Shown one piece after another: positions 35,140 to 47,926 of a DNA stretch of 64,000 nucleotides (positions within the stretch are counted from its first letter, which is position 1; each line of letters opens with the position of its first letter). The notes under the pieces are model-generated. The model saw nothing but the letters and a program-made list of their open reading frames with translations. It made no database searches and was not told where the DNA came from. Source of the DNA: Trichopria drosophilae (taxonomy: Eukaryota > Arthropoda > Insecta > Hymenoptera > Diapriidae); contig CM059582.1 of the NCBI GenBank assembly GCA_030407085.1, forward strand, positions 210,954,001-211,018,000. Reading direction: 5' to 3'. The position numbers were made by a program, and so were the translations under genes.

Positions 35140-35830
35140 AAAGCCCGAAACGGCCCCTCGTATTGTGCGGAGGCAAGTTCCGTTGGACGTCACATGTTAC
35201 GTTAGGTGCAGTCCTCCAAGGTGCTGAAAAGAAAAAGAGCAGGCGGAGTCGAGGAGTTTCCACGGAATAACAGATGCATATTTACAATCCTTCGAGGCTC
35301 CTTCCTTTTTTTGTATAGGGCAATCCATGACCATCGAGTTTCGAGGTCAGAACCAAAAGGTCTGCTTCGCAATTTCGGGACGGGGAGCGATTTTCCCGAG
35401 CCGTCGCGGACTTTTATTCTCATTGACTCGTAAAGTAGGTAAGCCGCGCTGATCCCCGGATTATTTACGACCTCCGAGAATTACTGAGAAAGAAAAGTCA
35501 TTTTCGCATTTTACAATGCGCGGAGGGAGACACGAGGTGCACTGCTGCGATGCAACATTTAACGGCGGAGCTTTATTCGAAATACGTGGGAGCGCAATTT
35601 GTAAAGCGCGCGTCCGACGCCCATTTCGAGCCACTGGTTTACGCTGCATTTTCCTACAATGGATTTTTGTTGCGTTATTTCTGCGCATTTATCAGCCCAT
35701 TTTTATAGTAGGCGAAAGAGTACACTTCGGAAACAATCTTCAAGTAGGCTCTCAGTGCCTTGTTACGGCTTCCCATTCCCGTGGGCTTCGAGCAGCAAAT
35801 ATATGAGCAGTTCGCTGTAAATTGGCATAT
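35140..35830. promoter_or_regulatory. CG-rich low-copy island, candidate enhancer or promoter
   Basis: Mixed CG-rich sequence with TTTATT, ATTTATC and TTTTTATAG words suited to Hox/Cad-type factors near 35570-35710. GA-rich text lies near 35222-35252. Frames of 66-96 codons on both strands overlap each other and have no domains. No splice site is persuasive. Regulatory function is inference from composition alone. Confidence 0.22.
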
Positions 35831-38440
35831 TTACAGTACTCGCCGATTACATAATAAAATAAAAAGTGCAATGAGCGAGTGCAGATATTGATATTTTAAA
35901 GTAATAAAAATGTACGTTAAAATAGTATTCACTCAAGGCCATGAGAAAGGTACACCATGTTATACTTTGAACAATGGCACTGCGTACTTTTTCAGAATGG
36001 TACCACGTAATATTAATGCCTTATTGGTAAATAGAAACAAATGCAGCTAGTACTTTAATTTTGTCCACGTCTTCATACCTGACGTCAACATTCTTAATTT
36101 CTGAAAATTCTCTTTCTGTAGTTTACTCCCATGAAAACGTGAGTTCGCGAAACGCGTGCAATGTCACTCTTTACGGACTGAAAAAGCACATTTCCTTTAT
36201 TGATAATTTAGTATATAAGAGTGATAATTCGCTCCTGTAGTACAGTAATTCATTCCATAAGGAATTAATTCTCATTCCTAGAACTTGAAGCTATAAATAA
36301 ACTTTAAAGTTTTCAAAACATAACAGGAAAGTTGTAGCTTTGGTTACCATTTTTTAAAATCAGGCCTATTTTAACAACCGCATGAACATGATTTAAGACT
36401 TAACTAATTTTGCAGCTTCCTAGTTTTTCTCGCCATCGACTCAATTGTTTAACTAACTGCGTCGCAAAAGCTTGCGAGAGTTGCGCGTTACTACTCGTTT
36501 CTTGGTAATTACAATTAACTCATATTCGTAGTTGCGTACTACTCCTCGATGACATTAAACGGTTTATTCTAAAAATAGTTTCGATAGAAAACGGAATTTA
36601 GTATTAATTTCAAAGACTACATATTTTGTAGACTGCTTCTATTACTTCAACAATAACGCTAATGAATGATGACAAACGAATTACTTCATGTGAGCAATTT
36701 CTCTACAGTTGTTCTAAATGGATTTTGTAATAGGGCCATTTTCTATAGAAATGAATATTTATGACCGATAGATAAACCGACAATTGCATTCTAGACAACA
36801 TTACAGATAGATAATAACTTTAATTTGTATTCTCAATGAATGAGCTCATTGGTTTTGCTATCGTGGGCATCCTCACAGACCACATACTAATCTCTCGATC
36901 AACTCGCGAAGCTGCGTCATGGTTTGTTATAATTCCATTACTTACAAACTTGATAATATATTATAACCTCTTCAATTCTGTCGTTTCCTCAGCTGTTTTA
37001 ATATCGTCTGGATTTGATAATCCTCATAGTCGTCAATGACACATTAATAGTAGGATTTTCTCGCATTGTCTAACTCATCGTCGTCATCATAGATGGCGTA
37101 TACAAAGTAACTAGTTATGTAGAATATTCTGTAATAATTGTTGAAGCAATCAGACTATATTTTGTTTTCATTTAATTCGACCTTGAGGTACCAAAGATTT
37201 ATATAAACAATTTTTCGAGTACAAGTCTGAAACAGATCAATGATCAGCCACTCAGCAAACTTTAGAAAAAGGTCCCATCGAAGCTAAACTTTAATTTTCT
37301 CATAAGTCTTCTCCTGTAAATCATTAACAGATATTATACCTATTCTTGGAATGAAGCAAATGGTCAATAAATTTTAAAGGTTTCCCTGACTTCAATAAAA
37401 TAAACGTAAAAATGAATGAAGTGAGTATTATGCTGAAATATGTGTGATGTTTGTATCAATTCCCAGGTAACATATACGGAGAAAAATTTCTAGGTTTTGT
37501 TTTTAATTCTCGCTTTCCTATCCGAAAAGCATGGAACCATTCTTAACACCGTGGTGTCGCGTTTTTCAGTCATAGCCCGTGGTTTTAGACGATAAGAAAG
37601 CGGTCAACAAAGCCAAATGATATAAAACAATGATACCAAACCGACAAATTATCTCCATGTAGGATGTCCAAAAAGTGATGGAACTTAATGGCACTGACAA
37701 TAGTTCCAACCAGATTTCCCTCTGCTTCCAGCTCTATTAGACTATTTAACTAGTCCCATATGCTATTGAGTAGTGATGGAATGATGATGGATGCGTGAAC
37801 CATAAAGTGAAATAATAGGAGATGTCTTGACATTGTGAAACAATAGGATATTCCATTGTATTTGCTTATTGCTGCCATCATGATGTAGTGATGATAGCAA
37901 AACTAAGTTCGCATTCATTCCAGAAAGTGTAAATCAGTTTTAAGAGGTTAAGAACATTTCGTACGACTTTATCAATGCATTACAAACATGTTCCTCCACT
38001 ACCTATCTTAATTCGGGAATAGTCACCAGTTATCACGTACATTATACTTTATTCGACCTACAATTTCTTAGATCGAAAGGTAAGTAAAGTAAAATTATGG
38101 TGGGCGTATATTGCATATGGTCAGTAACTCTATTATAGGATTATGCAAACATTAGCAGCTTCACATTTTCTCTACACTTTCTTCATTGGCCACGAACCGG
38201 GCCCTAAAAAGTGTCAAGATGGGAATATTCACATAATTATCCAATGTAGTTACTGATCACATGCAATATTATCCCTCCTCCATAATTTGACTTTGTTTGC
38301 TGAACAAAGTGTCATCTACATATAGTGCTGGAACATTTTTTTTATTCTACTGCATGGATACTGTCGGCGGATACAATTAACATTAAATAACATATTGATA
38401 TATAGACCTTCCATTTTCCATGATCCAAATATTCGCAACG
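35831..38440. other. A+T-rich DNA with isolated motifs
   Basis: A perfect cyclic-AMP-type element, TGACGTCA, is at 36080-36087. At 37660, TAGGATGTCCAAAAAGTGAT resembles a mariner terminus next to a TA, but no opposite end was found. No gene was recognised. Confidence 0.35.
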
Positions 38441-38449
38441 TGAAATTTA

Positions 38450-38938
38450 TTGGATTTTGATCAGGATCGAAACAGGGCTTCCCGTCACATACCTGATCAT
38501 TACCGAGAACGAAAATGTGGACAATGTAGTTACACACGTGGCTTGAAAAAGTTGTATCGCATTTCCAAGACGGAAGAAGTATCAGTTTCTGATCAGGGGC
38601 TGAACCTACCGTTAACATCTGATCATTACCAACGACGAAAGTGTGGACAATCTTGTTCTCTATATGGCTTGGCAAGATCCATGATGGTTTACTTCAGAAG
38701 TTACAATGCTTCTGAAACTATATACCTTCAAAATAATGAATCACGATACAATTTTCCAGTAGATGACATAGTGTTAAACCTGTACCCAGATCGCAACGTC
38801 AGTAAAGTTAAGTTGTGTAATTCCATTACAGGATTAAGCCATCATTTGCGTTGTGAAATTTATTGTCTTTATAATATCTTTGAAAATTCATATCTTCAAA
38901 TAGGCACCTCAACAGATTACAGTAAAACTCCAGGTTAG
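38450..38938 (+). repeat. Two tandem units inside a 162-codon open frame
   Basis: CTGATCATTACCGAGAACGA near 38491 and CTGATCATTACCAACGACGA near 38620 each lead into AA(A/G)TGTGGACAAT and a TGGCTTG word. Two units of about 128 bp are therefore present. 128 is not a multiple of three after trimming, yet both read in the same frame through small indels, giving the parallel peptides DHYRERKCGQCSY and DHYQRRKCGQSCS. The frame runs 38450-38938 without an ATG-led domain I recognise. The minus strand is also open for 119 codons. It could be a worn minisatellite, a TE fragment or a decayed gene. I favour a non-coding repeat. Confidence 0.4.
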
Positions 38939-39189
38939 TGACTGAGTAATACCAGTAGCGATTGATGCAAATCCAAACTATTATGAATAATTTAAACTAC
39001 TTAGAATCTGAAAAAACCAATACCAGGAACACTTAGGCTATTGGTAGGACCCTGTCTTACTTTCGTCGGAACACATTTATGGAACCTTGTGTTAAATTCA
39101 TCGAAGCTTTTGTCCCACCTGCCACTAGTTTCTGAATAGGTCGTACACGTGTCTCGGAAAGGTATCGCTACCTAAACCATGCCAAAGTC
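38939..39189. other. Unassigned DNA
   Basis: Mixed composition. Nothing can be supported. Confidence 0.3.
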
Positions 39190-40090
39190 CCGACTGGTGC
39201 TATCTGGTAGTGGTTCGCTAGTTACAATCACCTCATCCCTGCAATTTATCAGGAGTTCCCGGTTGGCGGTAAATTACCTCGGTAGGTGGAGGAAGCCCTC
39301 GCCTCGGCTGGGTAAAATATTGAAAGCCCGGAGAAACTGTCCCTGAAAAAGCGGCAAATAAATATATTCGGAACGAACGCGAAGCCGATGCGGTGCCGGT
39401 CTGCACGAAACAGCTGAAAAGCGTACAGGATGCCACTAGGAGGACATCGGGGGAGCAAGAGAGAAACCGGATGAGAGTGAGAGAGCGAACCGCGGACCAT
39501 GGGCGCGCAGTTGGCGTTGTTGTTCGTGTATATAGCCTCCGCGCGTTGCTAAAGGTCGTTTCGCGTTGTGCGCGCATTTCGTGTGAAATTTAAAGGCGCA
39601 CCGGTGCGAGCCCTCGACGACCGCGCCGTCGGCGTTGGTTGGCACGATCGATCCGCCCGTATAGTTGCGACGCTAAGCGCGCACAGTCGCTCTCTCTTCT
39701 TCCTTTCTCCTGTTCCTCTTCTTCTTCTCTTTTTCTGGCCTGTCTTCTTTATTTCCTCTTCGCGCTTCTTTTCGGGACCCTCTGTCCATTTTTCTACGTC
39801 TCTCTCTCATGACCCTTCTCATTGCGGAACGAAGGTCCGTAGCTGCTCTCTTTGGGAAAAAGTTTTTATTGCCCAGGATTTTCCCATAATCTCGGGTAAT
39901 TAACGGAACCCCCGCGGCCCAGACTTCGCTCGGACGGTTTAAGGCGCGTTTCTCCTTCCTTTGTTGATGCAATAATAAAATTGCCCGAACACCGGACGCG
40001 AAATCGTTTCAAGGATAAACGCCCCGAATTTTACGCGCCCGAAGGAACCGTGAATTCTGATTTTCAAGCACGATGAATCAACGTGCGCAT
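39190..40090. promoter_or_regulatory. CG-rich island, candidate promoter with pyrimidine tract
   Basis: Strong CpG enrichment at 39300-39670. A TATATAG TATA-like box lies near 39529-39536. Then come a CG-rich stretch, a CACAGTC initiator-like word near 39682, and a pyrimidine-rich run at 39688-39800. Frames of 66-114 codons on both strands are arginine- and serine-rich without domains. The order CG-rich then pyrimidine tract suggests plus-strand transcription, but no donor or coding exon can be fixed. Confidence 0.33.
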
Positions 40091-40202
40091 TCCAATGGAA
40101 GTGTAACGTTATTATTTTTTTCAAAAAAACGTTGGGTAAAAATAGTATTGCTGATGATGGAAAATCAAATATCTTAATTTTACATTAGACAAATTGTGAT
40201 TA

Positions 40203-40520
40203 CAATAGAACCCCGCTGGATTGGCACCGCGCTGGATTGGCGCCCCACTGGATTGTCGGGATTCAGCCCCGCTGGATTGGTACTTCTCGGAATCCCTTTA
40301 CCCCCACTACGCCGCTCGCCGCCTAAGGGCCGTGTCTAGATAGACATACGCATCGGTTTGGAGTTACAATAGGAAGCAGAGAGATTGTCTGTGATTGGTC
40401 ATGAACGTCACGTGATTACGGCGTAGAGGTGGAAGCGATGCTTCCCCTATTGCCGACAGTCCAGCGGGGTTTGCGGGGAAGATTCGGAACCGACCGTGAC
40501 AATCCAGCGGGGTTATACTG
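40203..40520. mobile_element. pogo/Tigger-like MITE, 318 bp, with iterons
   Basis: Ends CAATAGAACCCCGCTGGATT at 40203 and the complement of CAGTATAACCCCGCTGGATT ending at 40520 are inverted and flanked by TA (40201-40202 and 40521-40522). The CAGTATAACC-type terminus with a TA duplication fits pogo/Tigger elements of the Tc1/mariner superfamily. GCTGGATTG (or ACTGGATTG) occurs four times on the left, at 40215, 40231, 40247 and 40271. It occurs twice in complement on the right, near 40458 and 40500. These look like repeated transposase-binding sites. There is no coding capacity. Confidence 0.85.
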
Positions 40521-40522
40521 TA

Positions 40523-41819
40523 CTTAAAACCATTATATGTCACAGGAGGAGAATTTACAAGGTCTGCAGAGAACACGTAACATACGTCTAGTAGGGTCGA
40601 CTTTTTTCTGTAAACTTTCATAACCCTTCTATGGATATTTTACAACGAAGTCAATGTGACATGCCAAAAATTATAACAAGAAAAAAAGATGTGGGAAATT
40701 TTACTGAAATAAGTTCGTGAAGTAATTACACACATGACATAAGTAGCCTATTAAAGTTTAGTAAAGTTTAACAAGAATTTTAAAGTTTATTCGATTGTAA
40801 ATTCTATAAAAATAATCCCGTTTATGAAAAGTTGGTTGTTGACCTTCAAATCTAAGGTCAAAGTTGTAATAACAATTCTTCTATTTCTTGGATTTTAACA
40901 TGCGTATTCAATCATTTTTGGAAAAATACCTCAAAAGATTTACAGCTTTTACAAAAATAATAAAAGACACCATCTTTCAAACATTTTGTCTTTTAGCGGT
41001 CAAAGAAGCACATTTTTGTTTTCGCATAGATATGCAGACTCTTAGAGAAAGTCTTATGATATTCTAGGACAGTATTTTCAAAGTCACTTGAAGGTTAAGT
41101 TACTTATGGAAATTACGATGACCGATATTTTGCATATAAAATGACGTTCCCAAAAAATTGTGAGAATATATTTAACCATCAATATAATAAAAACTTATGA
41201 TTAAACCATATTTGACCTTAGAATGACATTGAATACTACCTAGCAACATAGTAAAGTCTTAAATTTGAGTGTTATTTTTAAATTACGCAGACACACAAAA
41301 ACATTGCGTTATATATTTTTACCCGTTGATTTTAAATCCGAAAAGAAATGGCCTTAACTTCTTTGACCTGTAAATACAAATTAAAATTATAATTATATTA
41401 TTCCAAAAAATTATATTCTGCAATGATGTTAAAATGTCATCATTACCATGTTCATGATGTTCTGCGACGATGACGTCATATTAAACGTTGATAAAATTTC
41501 AACTATATATAATCTTGTCATAGTGCCTTGCTCTTGTTCATGGTCTAAATTTGTCGTCGTTGGAAAAATAACAAATACAACAAAATTAATTTTTAGACTT
41601 AAAGGGAAGCTCCCTGAAACTAGTACGAATGAAGAACTCAAGGAAGGATAAATAAACTTCACAACCTGATTACTAAATTTTTTAGCTATCGAGATTTTAC
41701 CTTAAAAAATAATTTCGTAATTCAATACGTAAATAGCTCCATCTTCATCTCCTGCTCATCCTTACTCGTTCGTCCACAAGGCTCGTCTTCCATCGGTAGC
41801 TTCTCTGTTTTTATTTTTT
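40523..41819. other. A+T-rich DNA with one CRE-type site
   Basis: A perfect TGACGTCA is at 41471-41478, within a CATCAT/GATGA-rich stretch (41430-41480). Phrases such as CTTGAAGGTTAAGTT near 41089 faintly recall the CAAGGTCA-rich mariner arms, but no end was found. Confidence 0.35.
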
Positions 41820-42330
41820 TTAGCTCGTGGACGATTTAACCGACGCACCTGCTGCGCTCCAATTTTCCGTAGGCTTTCTTCGCACGCCGCTGAACACGTT
41901 ACGCGCGCTTGCGTTCATTGGCCGGTAAAAAAAAATTGGCTTGCTCGATAAACAAGTTCTCTCGCGCTTGCTGCGAAAAAAGTCGACCATCCGTTTGTTC
42001 AAGCCTTATCTATAAGTAGATATTTTCTTACGTTAAACGCCCCGACTGCGTGCATCTGCTCGATTAAATAAGCGATCGGAAATCTCCCTAATGGAAACGA
42101 ATAACTGTCGCGGCCGTTTTACGTTATATTAATTAAGAGATTACTAATTGTTATTAATGGCCGCCAAACGAGGAATAGTTCCCGCCCTTGGACGCTCAGA
42201 GAAGAAAACGAAGAGTACACAATTAGTTAGGTGGAAAAGAAATTAACGATGTGAAATGAAAATATCGCGAGTGGGTATTTTTATCAGCTGAAATAATAGC
42301 ATTCAGCTGCGAATCCATATTTTTCTTATA
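41820..42330. promoter_or_regulatory. Low-copy island with clustered AATTA cores
   Basis: CG-rich patches alternate with TTAATTAAG, ACTAATTG and TTATTAATGG at 42127-42160, followed by GCCGCC. The mix of homeodomain cores and CG-rich words resembles developmental enhancers of insects. A 60-codon minus-strand frame at 41820-42002 has no domain. Conservation is untested. Confidence 0.25.
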
Positions 42331-42622
42331 AATTTCAATATTACAAAATTTATCTTGTATGATTCTCTGTCAAGATTGAGAACATTTCTCGCTCAACGTC
42401 CTGATAGTCGATGTCCGGACCATTTTTAGGTTATGGAATGTAAACAATTAGTAAGCATCACACCTTAAAAAGTCTGATTTTCATAAAAAAATTATTAACA
42501 AATAGAAAGTTTACATAAATCTATCTTATATAGAGGAATTTAACAATTCAGAGGTAAAACGTTGGAAAAAAATACAAAACAATAGAATAAAATTCCATCT
42601 TTAGTTCAGCGATTTATATTTA

Positions 42623-43733
42623 TTACTTCGACCCAGACTAAGTCTGGACGAAGTATTGAATTTGGTCACTTCGGGCAAAAAAATTACCATATAGTTTTTC
42701 ATCAAATGTCGACGTTTCAGACCCTAAGGAACCCAAATCAACAATAAAAAAATTTGTGCCCGTGATCTTGTACGTACGTACGTCCGTACGTCCCGTTTTT
42801 TTGACTCGCGATAACTCGCGAACGGATAATCGTATTGACATAAATTTTTTTTTAAAATACGCGTCTTGGCATAACTTAGATCTGATTAGATTTTGGGGCA
42901 GATCCACCCGCCCATTACTAAAAAAAATAGCCCCAATTAAGTTTCTTTGTAGTTTTTTGCATTTATTTTGAAGAATACAAATTTTATTAAAAAATGTTTC
43001 GAACAAAAAAGATAGAGCATGAAATTCTCTACAAAAAAGGTTGTTTGCATTTTCTTCCTAAAGTCAACGATAATGCCATAAAAACTGGTTTAAAATGTTT
43101 ATAACTATTGTCTGAAAAAGTATTGAATTTGGTCATCGCGACAAAAAAATTACCATATTGTTTTTCATCAAATTTCGACGTTTCGACCCCCTACCCCCCA
43201 GGGGTCGTCTTTGCCAGCCCCTTGGGCGCGGTGACCACCTACGGGCGCAAAGTTCTTTTACGCCCTTGATACGAAAATAACTATTTCGATATATCTAAAA
43301 GATGTCTTATAGATATCTATAAGATATCCGTCATAGATCTTTTCGACACTTTCAAGATATCTTTGACGAATTATATGTATATATATTGTATATATAATAT
43401 CATAATAATACAGCCAGTAATTAGTAAAACACAGTAAACATGTAATATGCATCGAATAATCTATTAGAATACAAGTGCATGAAGTAAGTGTTTTGCAACT
43501 TTTATTTATTAATACTTCGGCTGGCCTGTTGTCGGGGTCGAAGTTTTGAAAATGCTCATTTTGAATTTTCATACATATAAGAAACACTATATTGTTGTAA
43601 CATATCAGTCGAAGCCACTTGGACCTAAATATGATTGGACCCCCAAATATCAATATAATTTTATAATATAATTGAAAGCTGTTAGTAAACAAACGAGTCT
43701 TAAGGAATAGCCGACTCTCCACTGGGTCGAAGT
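42623..43733. mobile_element. Hairpin-rich element with ACTTCG/CGAAGT ends
   Basis: ACTTCGACCCAG at 42625-42636 is the exact inverse of CTGGGTCGAAGT at 43722-43733. The left end itself forms a hairpin, 42624-42655 (15-base arms around AGACT/AGTCT). A looser ACTTCGG...GTCGAAGT hairpin is at about 43514-43544. GACCCC/GGGGTC (43185-43206) and GGGCGCAAAG/TTTTACGCCC (43243-43265) fold in the middle. The phrase TATTGAATTTGGTCA plus about 55 following bases is directly repeated at 42654 and 43124. A TACG/TCCG run is at 42772-42791. Open frames of 122 and 165 codons on the minus strand show no known domain. The family is unknown to me and the limits are provisional. Confidence 0.5.
43305..43324. repeat. 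Perfect 20-bp palindrome
   Basis: TCTTATAGATATCTATAAGA is its own complement. It lies among further AGATATC words (43324 and 43354), inside the hairpin-rich element. Confidence 0.9.
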
Positions 43734-46700
43734 TTCTGAGCGAGCGAGGCACCACGCCAACAATAGTTAATATTTAAAATTAGTTTCATGTGATCTTTTC
43801 AATTAAAACTATTAAAAATTACTAAATTTACTATAACTTAAGAATCTGATCACAAAAACGACAGTAGCAATTTTAAAAAAATTTCATCAGCGCCATTCGA
43901 AAGAACGATCAATGAAATCCATAAACAATCTTTTTCTTTTGTGTTTCATCGGAGAAATAAACGGTAAATTCGATCAAATCAAAGTACATTTTGCGGTTAA
44001 TATGGGGTTTTATGATCGCTTAAACAAATCTCTAGAGTCTACCTGTCCCATGTGAGATTGGTCGCAAAGCTGAGAAAGAAACGTGTAAATGACTTCTCTT
44101 TGTTTTCCTCGTAGTAATTTGTCTTTTTCGAGTTTAATATTCTTTAAAATGTTTCATACCATCGCCTGAACTGAGGGCAATAAACTACATTATTGACTCT
44201 CGTCCTTTACTAAAAATTGTCACTATAACGACATAGCGGAAAATGTCACGTAGAAAATTAGGCTAGTACAATTAATCAAAGGCAGCTAATTGAAAACGAG
44301 CCGAATTGTATCCCTAACAAGTACATCCAAATCTGTTATATTAGCCTTTAACACATATGCGAGCACGTTTTGCCCTCGAGCGATCATCTGGTACGTGTGA
44401 GTCACTATGTGCGAAGTATTTAACCCGCACATTTAGGTTCGAAAGAAAAATGTCAAAAGTTTTTCGATTGTCATTCGAAGATCCTCGGCAAAGCTTTAAT
44501 ATATTTTTTTAGCGTTACCCGGCACTTTAATCCCAGACATCAGGTTGTCACTTTTCTACGAGCGAAATTCTGTACTTCGATGACTAAGAGGGTAAGTGGG
44601 AATACTGGCATATGATACATTAAAAAGAACATATGGAGCACAATCACGAAAACGCGAAATGCTGCATTATCTTGAAATTCCCTGTAACAACTTTATCGAA
44701 GACCCCGCTGCGCAGTACGGTGGCGCACGCGTCGTTTTTACGTTGCACTCCAGTAAGATAGGGAGACGGCGATCGGGAAATTAACGACCCCTCGACGTTC
44801 ACTCTTGCGGCCCTCGGTTCCTGCCCATTTGCTCCGTCTTTTCCCGAGTTTTTAACCCTCGCCACGACCACACCTGCGCATAATTCATATACGTGTACGT
44901 GGGATTATTCGATTACGATGTCCGTGTGTTCCGAGGGCAAAAAAAATATTTGCCCTATCTTAGAATTTAATTGAGTTTCATCTCCCTAATTGTTGCTCTT
45001 GGTGCTCGCTACCTCAAACTTTTTTGCGTCACTGAAAGCAAAATCTCGTTTGCGGATAATACGAGAGGCTCGTTTCCGGTTAGGCGACTCATTTTTAACG
45101 ACCATTTTCCTGTAACAGAATCTCCGAGTAGTTAAGAACGTTTACGGGAGTCATGAAAAACTTTTTCTACATTCACTTAATTTACTCTTAACGCGTACAT
45201 ATTTCATTCAAATTTTGTTTTTTTTTCAACACTCTGGTCCTTTTGTTTAACAAGTTTTATCAGGTTTTATCAGAAAGTCGTCATTCATATTTAAATCAAT
45301 TCCTACCTCTTGAAGAATGCTTGTGGAACCTTAAATCTCATATACCAACCTTTGAACCATTCGACATTTTCCATCAATCCCTCAATTAGTAAAATTTTTC
45401 GGACGACGAACTTCGAATCGATGTAGTCAGCAAACGAGCTTCATACACTCGCTCGTACACCCAGGCAAGGGTAAAATCGGGGGAAAATCCGGAAACCTTT
45501 GAGGTTGCCGTAGCGCTGAAATGCGTCGTCGTGTGCCTGGCATCGCATTTGACTCAAGTTAATGCGCCGAGTAAAACGCGGACTAGGAACTATGCTACTT
45601 TGCAGAAACGACAGCCATGGCCTCGTCCACTAACGTGAAATTAATTAAAAACGGTTCTATAATTTGCAAGTTATTCCATTTATTTTATAGTTAAAACTGT
45701 GAAATATCGAATGTATATTATATCTAGATCAGCCATATGTCACCTGAAGTTTTTATGTTTGGTATTCTGAGGTCGCTTAGAATTAGGTAGCTTAAGATTC
45801 CTACGTCACTGATGGAAAATCTGAACTAAAGAAAATGAAAATTCAATATTTTGAATGCAATATGTTGGACAAAATGATCAAAAATTTGATATAAGGATCC
45901 CATGTCATAGGGAATCTCGTTTTCTTCATACTCTACGTCAGAAATGGTCATCTTTCTGCGCTCGAAATTCCTGAAGAAAGCCGACAGTCGAGAAGAATTA
46001 GTAATATTTTTAATTTACTTTGTTTAAATTAGATTTCATTACTTTTTTTTTACTTCGTGGTGTTTATTATGTAATTTTAAATTTGCGTTATCTGCAATAG
46101 TTCATGAAACTTTTTCAATAGAAATTTGCTGTCTGGTGCTCTGACCAAAAATCTACTAATTGATTTAGAAAAAGTGAGTTATATACAATGTTTCCTATAG
46201 TTCTGTTCTCGAAATTCCGAATGATTGATATCTCCACAGTACCAAATTTAATTTCGAGCAAAAAACTTTTTACATTTTGGTCCGCTATCTTTGATTTGCC
46301 ATATTTAATTTAAAACATACAAAATCAGATTGATTATTAGTAACCTCAAAAACCAACGAATAAAAAATTCAGTTATTTTTCATGTAAGGAAAAAGTCGCC
46401 TTTGAAAGGATAAAATTCATTTTGAAATATTTGCCTACTAGGCCTCCGCATTTAAACTAAGACCCCAAAAAGTTTACAGTGTTAAACCTTATTTAAGGAA
46501 ATACAATACAAGGTATTACAAATATATTACCATCTCCCAACGGGTTAAATAAAAATGTTAAAACAACTAAGATGACTTTTCAATTCGGGAACATACAAGC
46601 CAAACCAAGTAAATGCCAATAACAAAATTAATAATAATTCGTTCAGTGCGTTGTTAACGCGTAAATTCGATAAAAAACTGGAATCTGTAATTAAAAACGA

Positions 46701-47926
46701 CACGGGAAAGCTAAAAAAGCAATTAAGTTGACCAAATGACGCAAATGTACTTCAGTATGTTTTCCCCTTTACGAGATTACGCCCTCCATGATGAGGGTTT
46801 AAACTACTTTGCGCGTTATAGTGATTTTAAATGTCTTGGTCACTGCCCCTGAACGCAATAACCTAGGGGAATTCTCGATCAGCTCAATTACCTTAAACAT
46901 CCCCTTTTTATCGTTTCATTAGTAATTACCTCCCATATTGTTGCAGTCTGTTTGGATTTAAAATGACATTCGAATTACTCGAAACTCTGTTACATCATAA
47001 TAGCATACATTTCAATAATAGTATGTAAATGTCAGAAGACATCGTTATCCAGTTGGTATATACACTCGCTATCTTGTAATCTGCATTTTATACCATCTAT
47101 CAATCATTAATCAGAGCTTTATGTCGGAATAATGTAAATATCTGGCCTGCAGTAAACTGGCTGAATACCTTTCTGCAATAGCGAAAAAAACTGTTGATAA
47201 GGAGTACCCATCATTACTAATAACCATTGTTTTTAATAGGGATTGCGTATGTTTACTTTTTGGTAGATCCGGAGGAAGGATTCAAATTACTCACATATCA
47301 GGATGTCTGATTCCGTTACACCTAAAGTTTAGAGTATGTTTCGACATACTATCGTCTACTCCCCTTAACATCCCAGCAAAAGTTCACCTTAATGGTTATT
47401 AGAGTATTTAGAAATCGGTTGATTTTCGATGCTCGTCAGTATGTTTGAACTACAAACTCCTTTGTCTACATATTTCATTTTATAGCCGATTCATATTGAG
47501 GAACTTTTTTTACAGATGCCTTTCATGAGCTATCCTTTCGAAAGACGAAATTTTGACCAGATGTAGGTAATAAATGACCAACTATTAAAAATGGACCAAA
47601 TACCAAACAGAAATACTATTTTTTAAAAGATTCGCAAGAGTGCTTAGTTCCTGGACCCATTTGAACATTTTCTGCCAAGGAGTCACTACTATTCATATAA
47701 CTAATTCTTATGAAAATGGATATCGCGTGACTGGCAATTAAAATTATAAGTTTACCACGCTTTACAACAATTCCATCCGGCTATAAACATTTGGTTTAGT
47801 TCGAGTTAATTGGAAACCGAATCAAACATCCTCATCATGCCGAAGCAACATGGCAGTTGTCATTTAAAATGCGAACTGTCAGAGGAGCAGGCATCTAATA
47901 AAACAGCGAGAAACCTCCCACGATAG
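43734..47926. other. Mostly A+T-rich DNA, nothing firmly assigned
   Basis: A small CG-rich patch at 44690-44880 and another at 45400-45620 interrupt otherwise A+T-rich sequence. The 62-codon frame at 44596-44784 lacks an ATG-led recognisable domain. Weak phrases of the GGATCCGCCAT family occur at about 46277-46480. No gene or RNA was recognised. Confidence 0.35.

Noticed and set aside
37660..37690. A second mariner element
   Set aside because: One TA-flanked terminus-like sequence only. No opposite end or transposase trace within reach.
43258..43755. 165-codon minus-strand frame
   Set aside because: Lies across the hairpin-rich element. It is I/Y/F-rich from A/T-rich sequence and has no domain.
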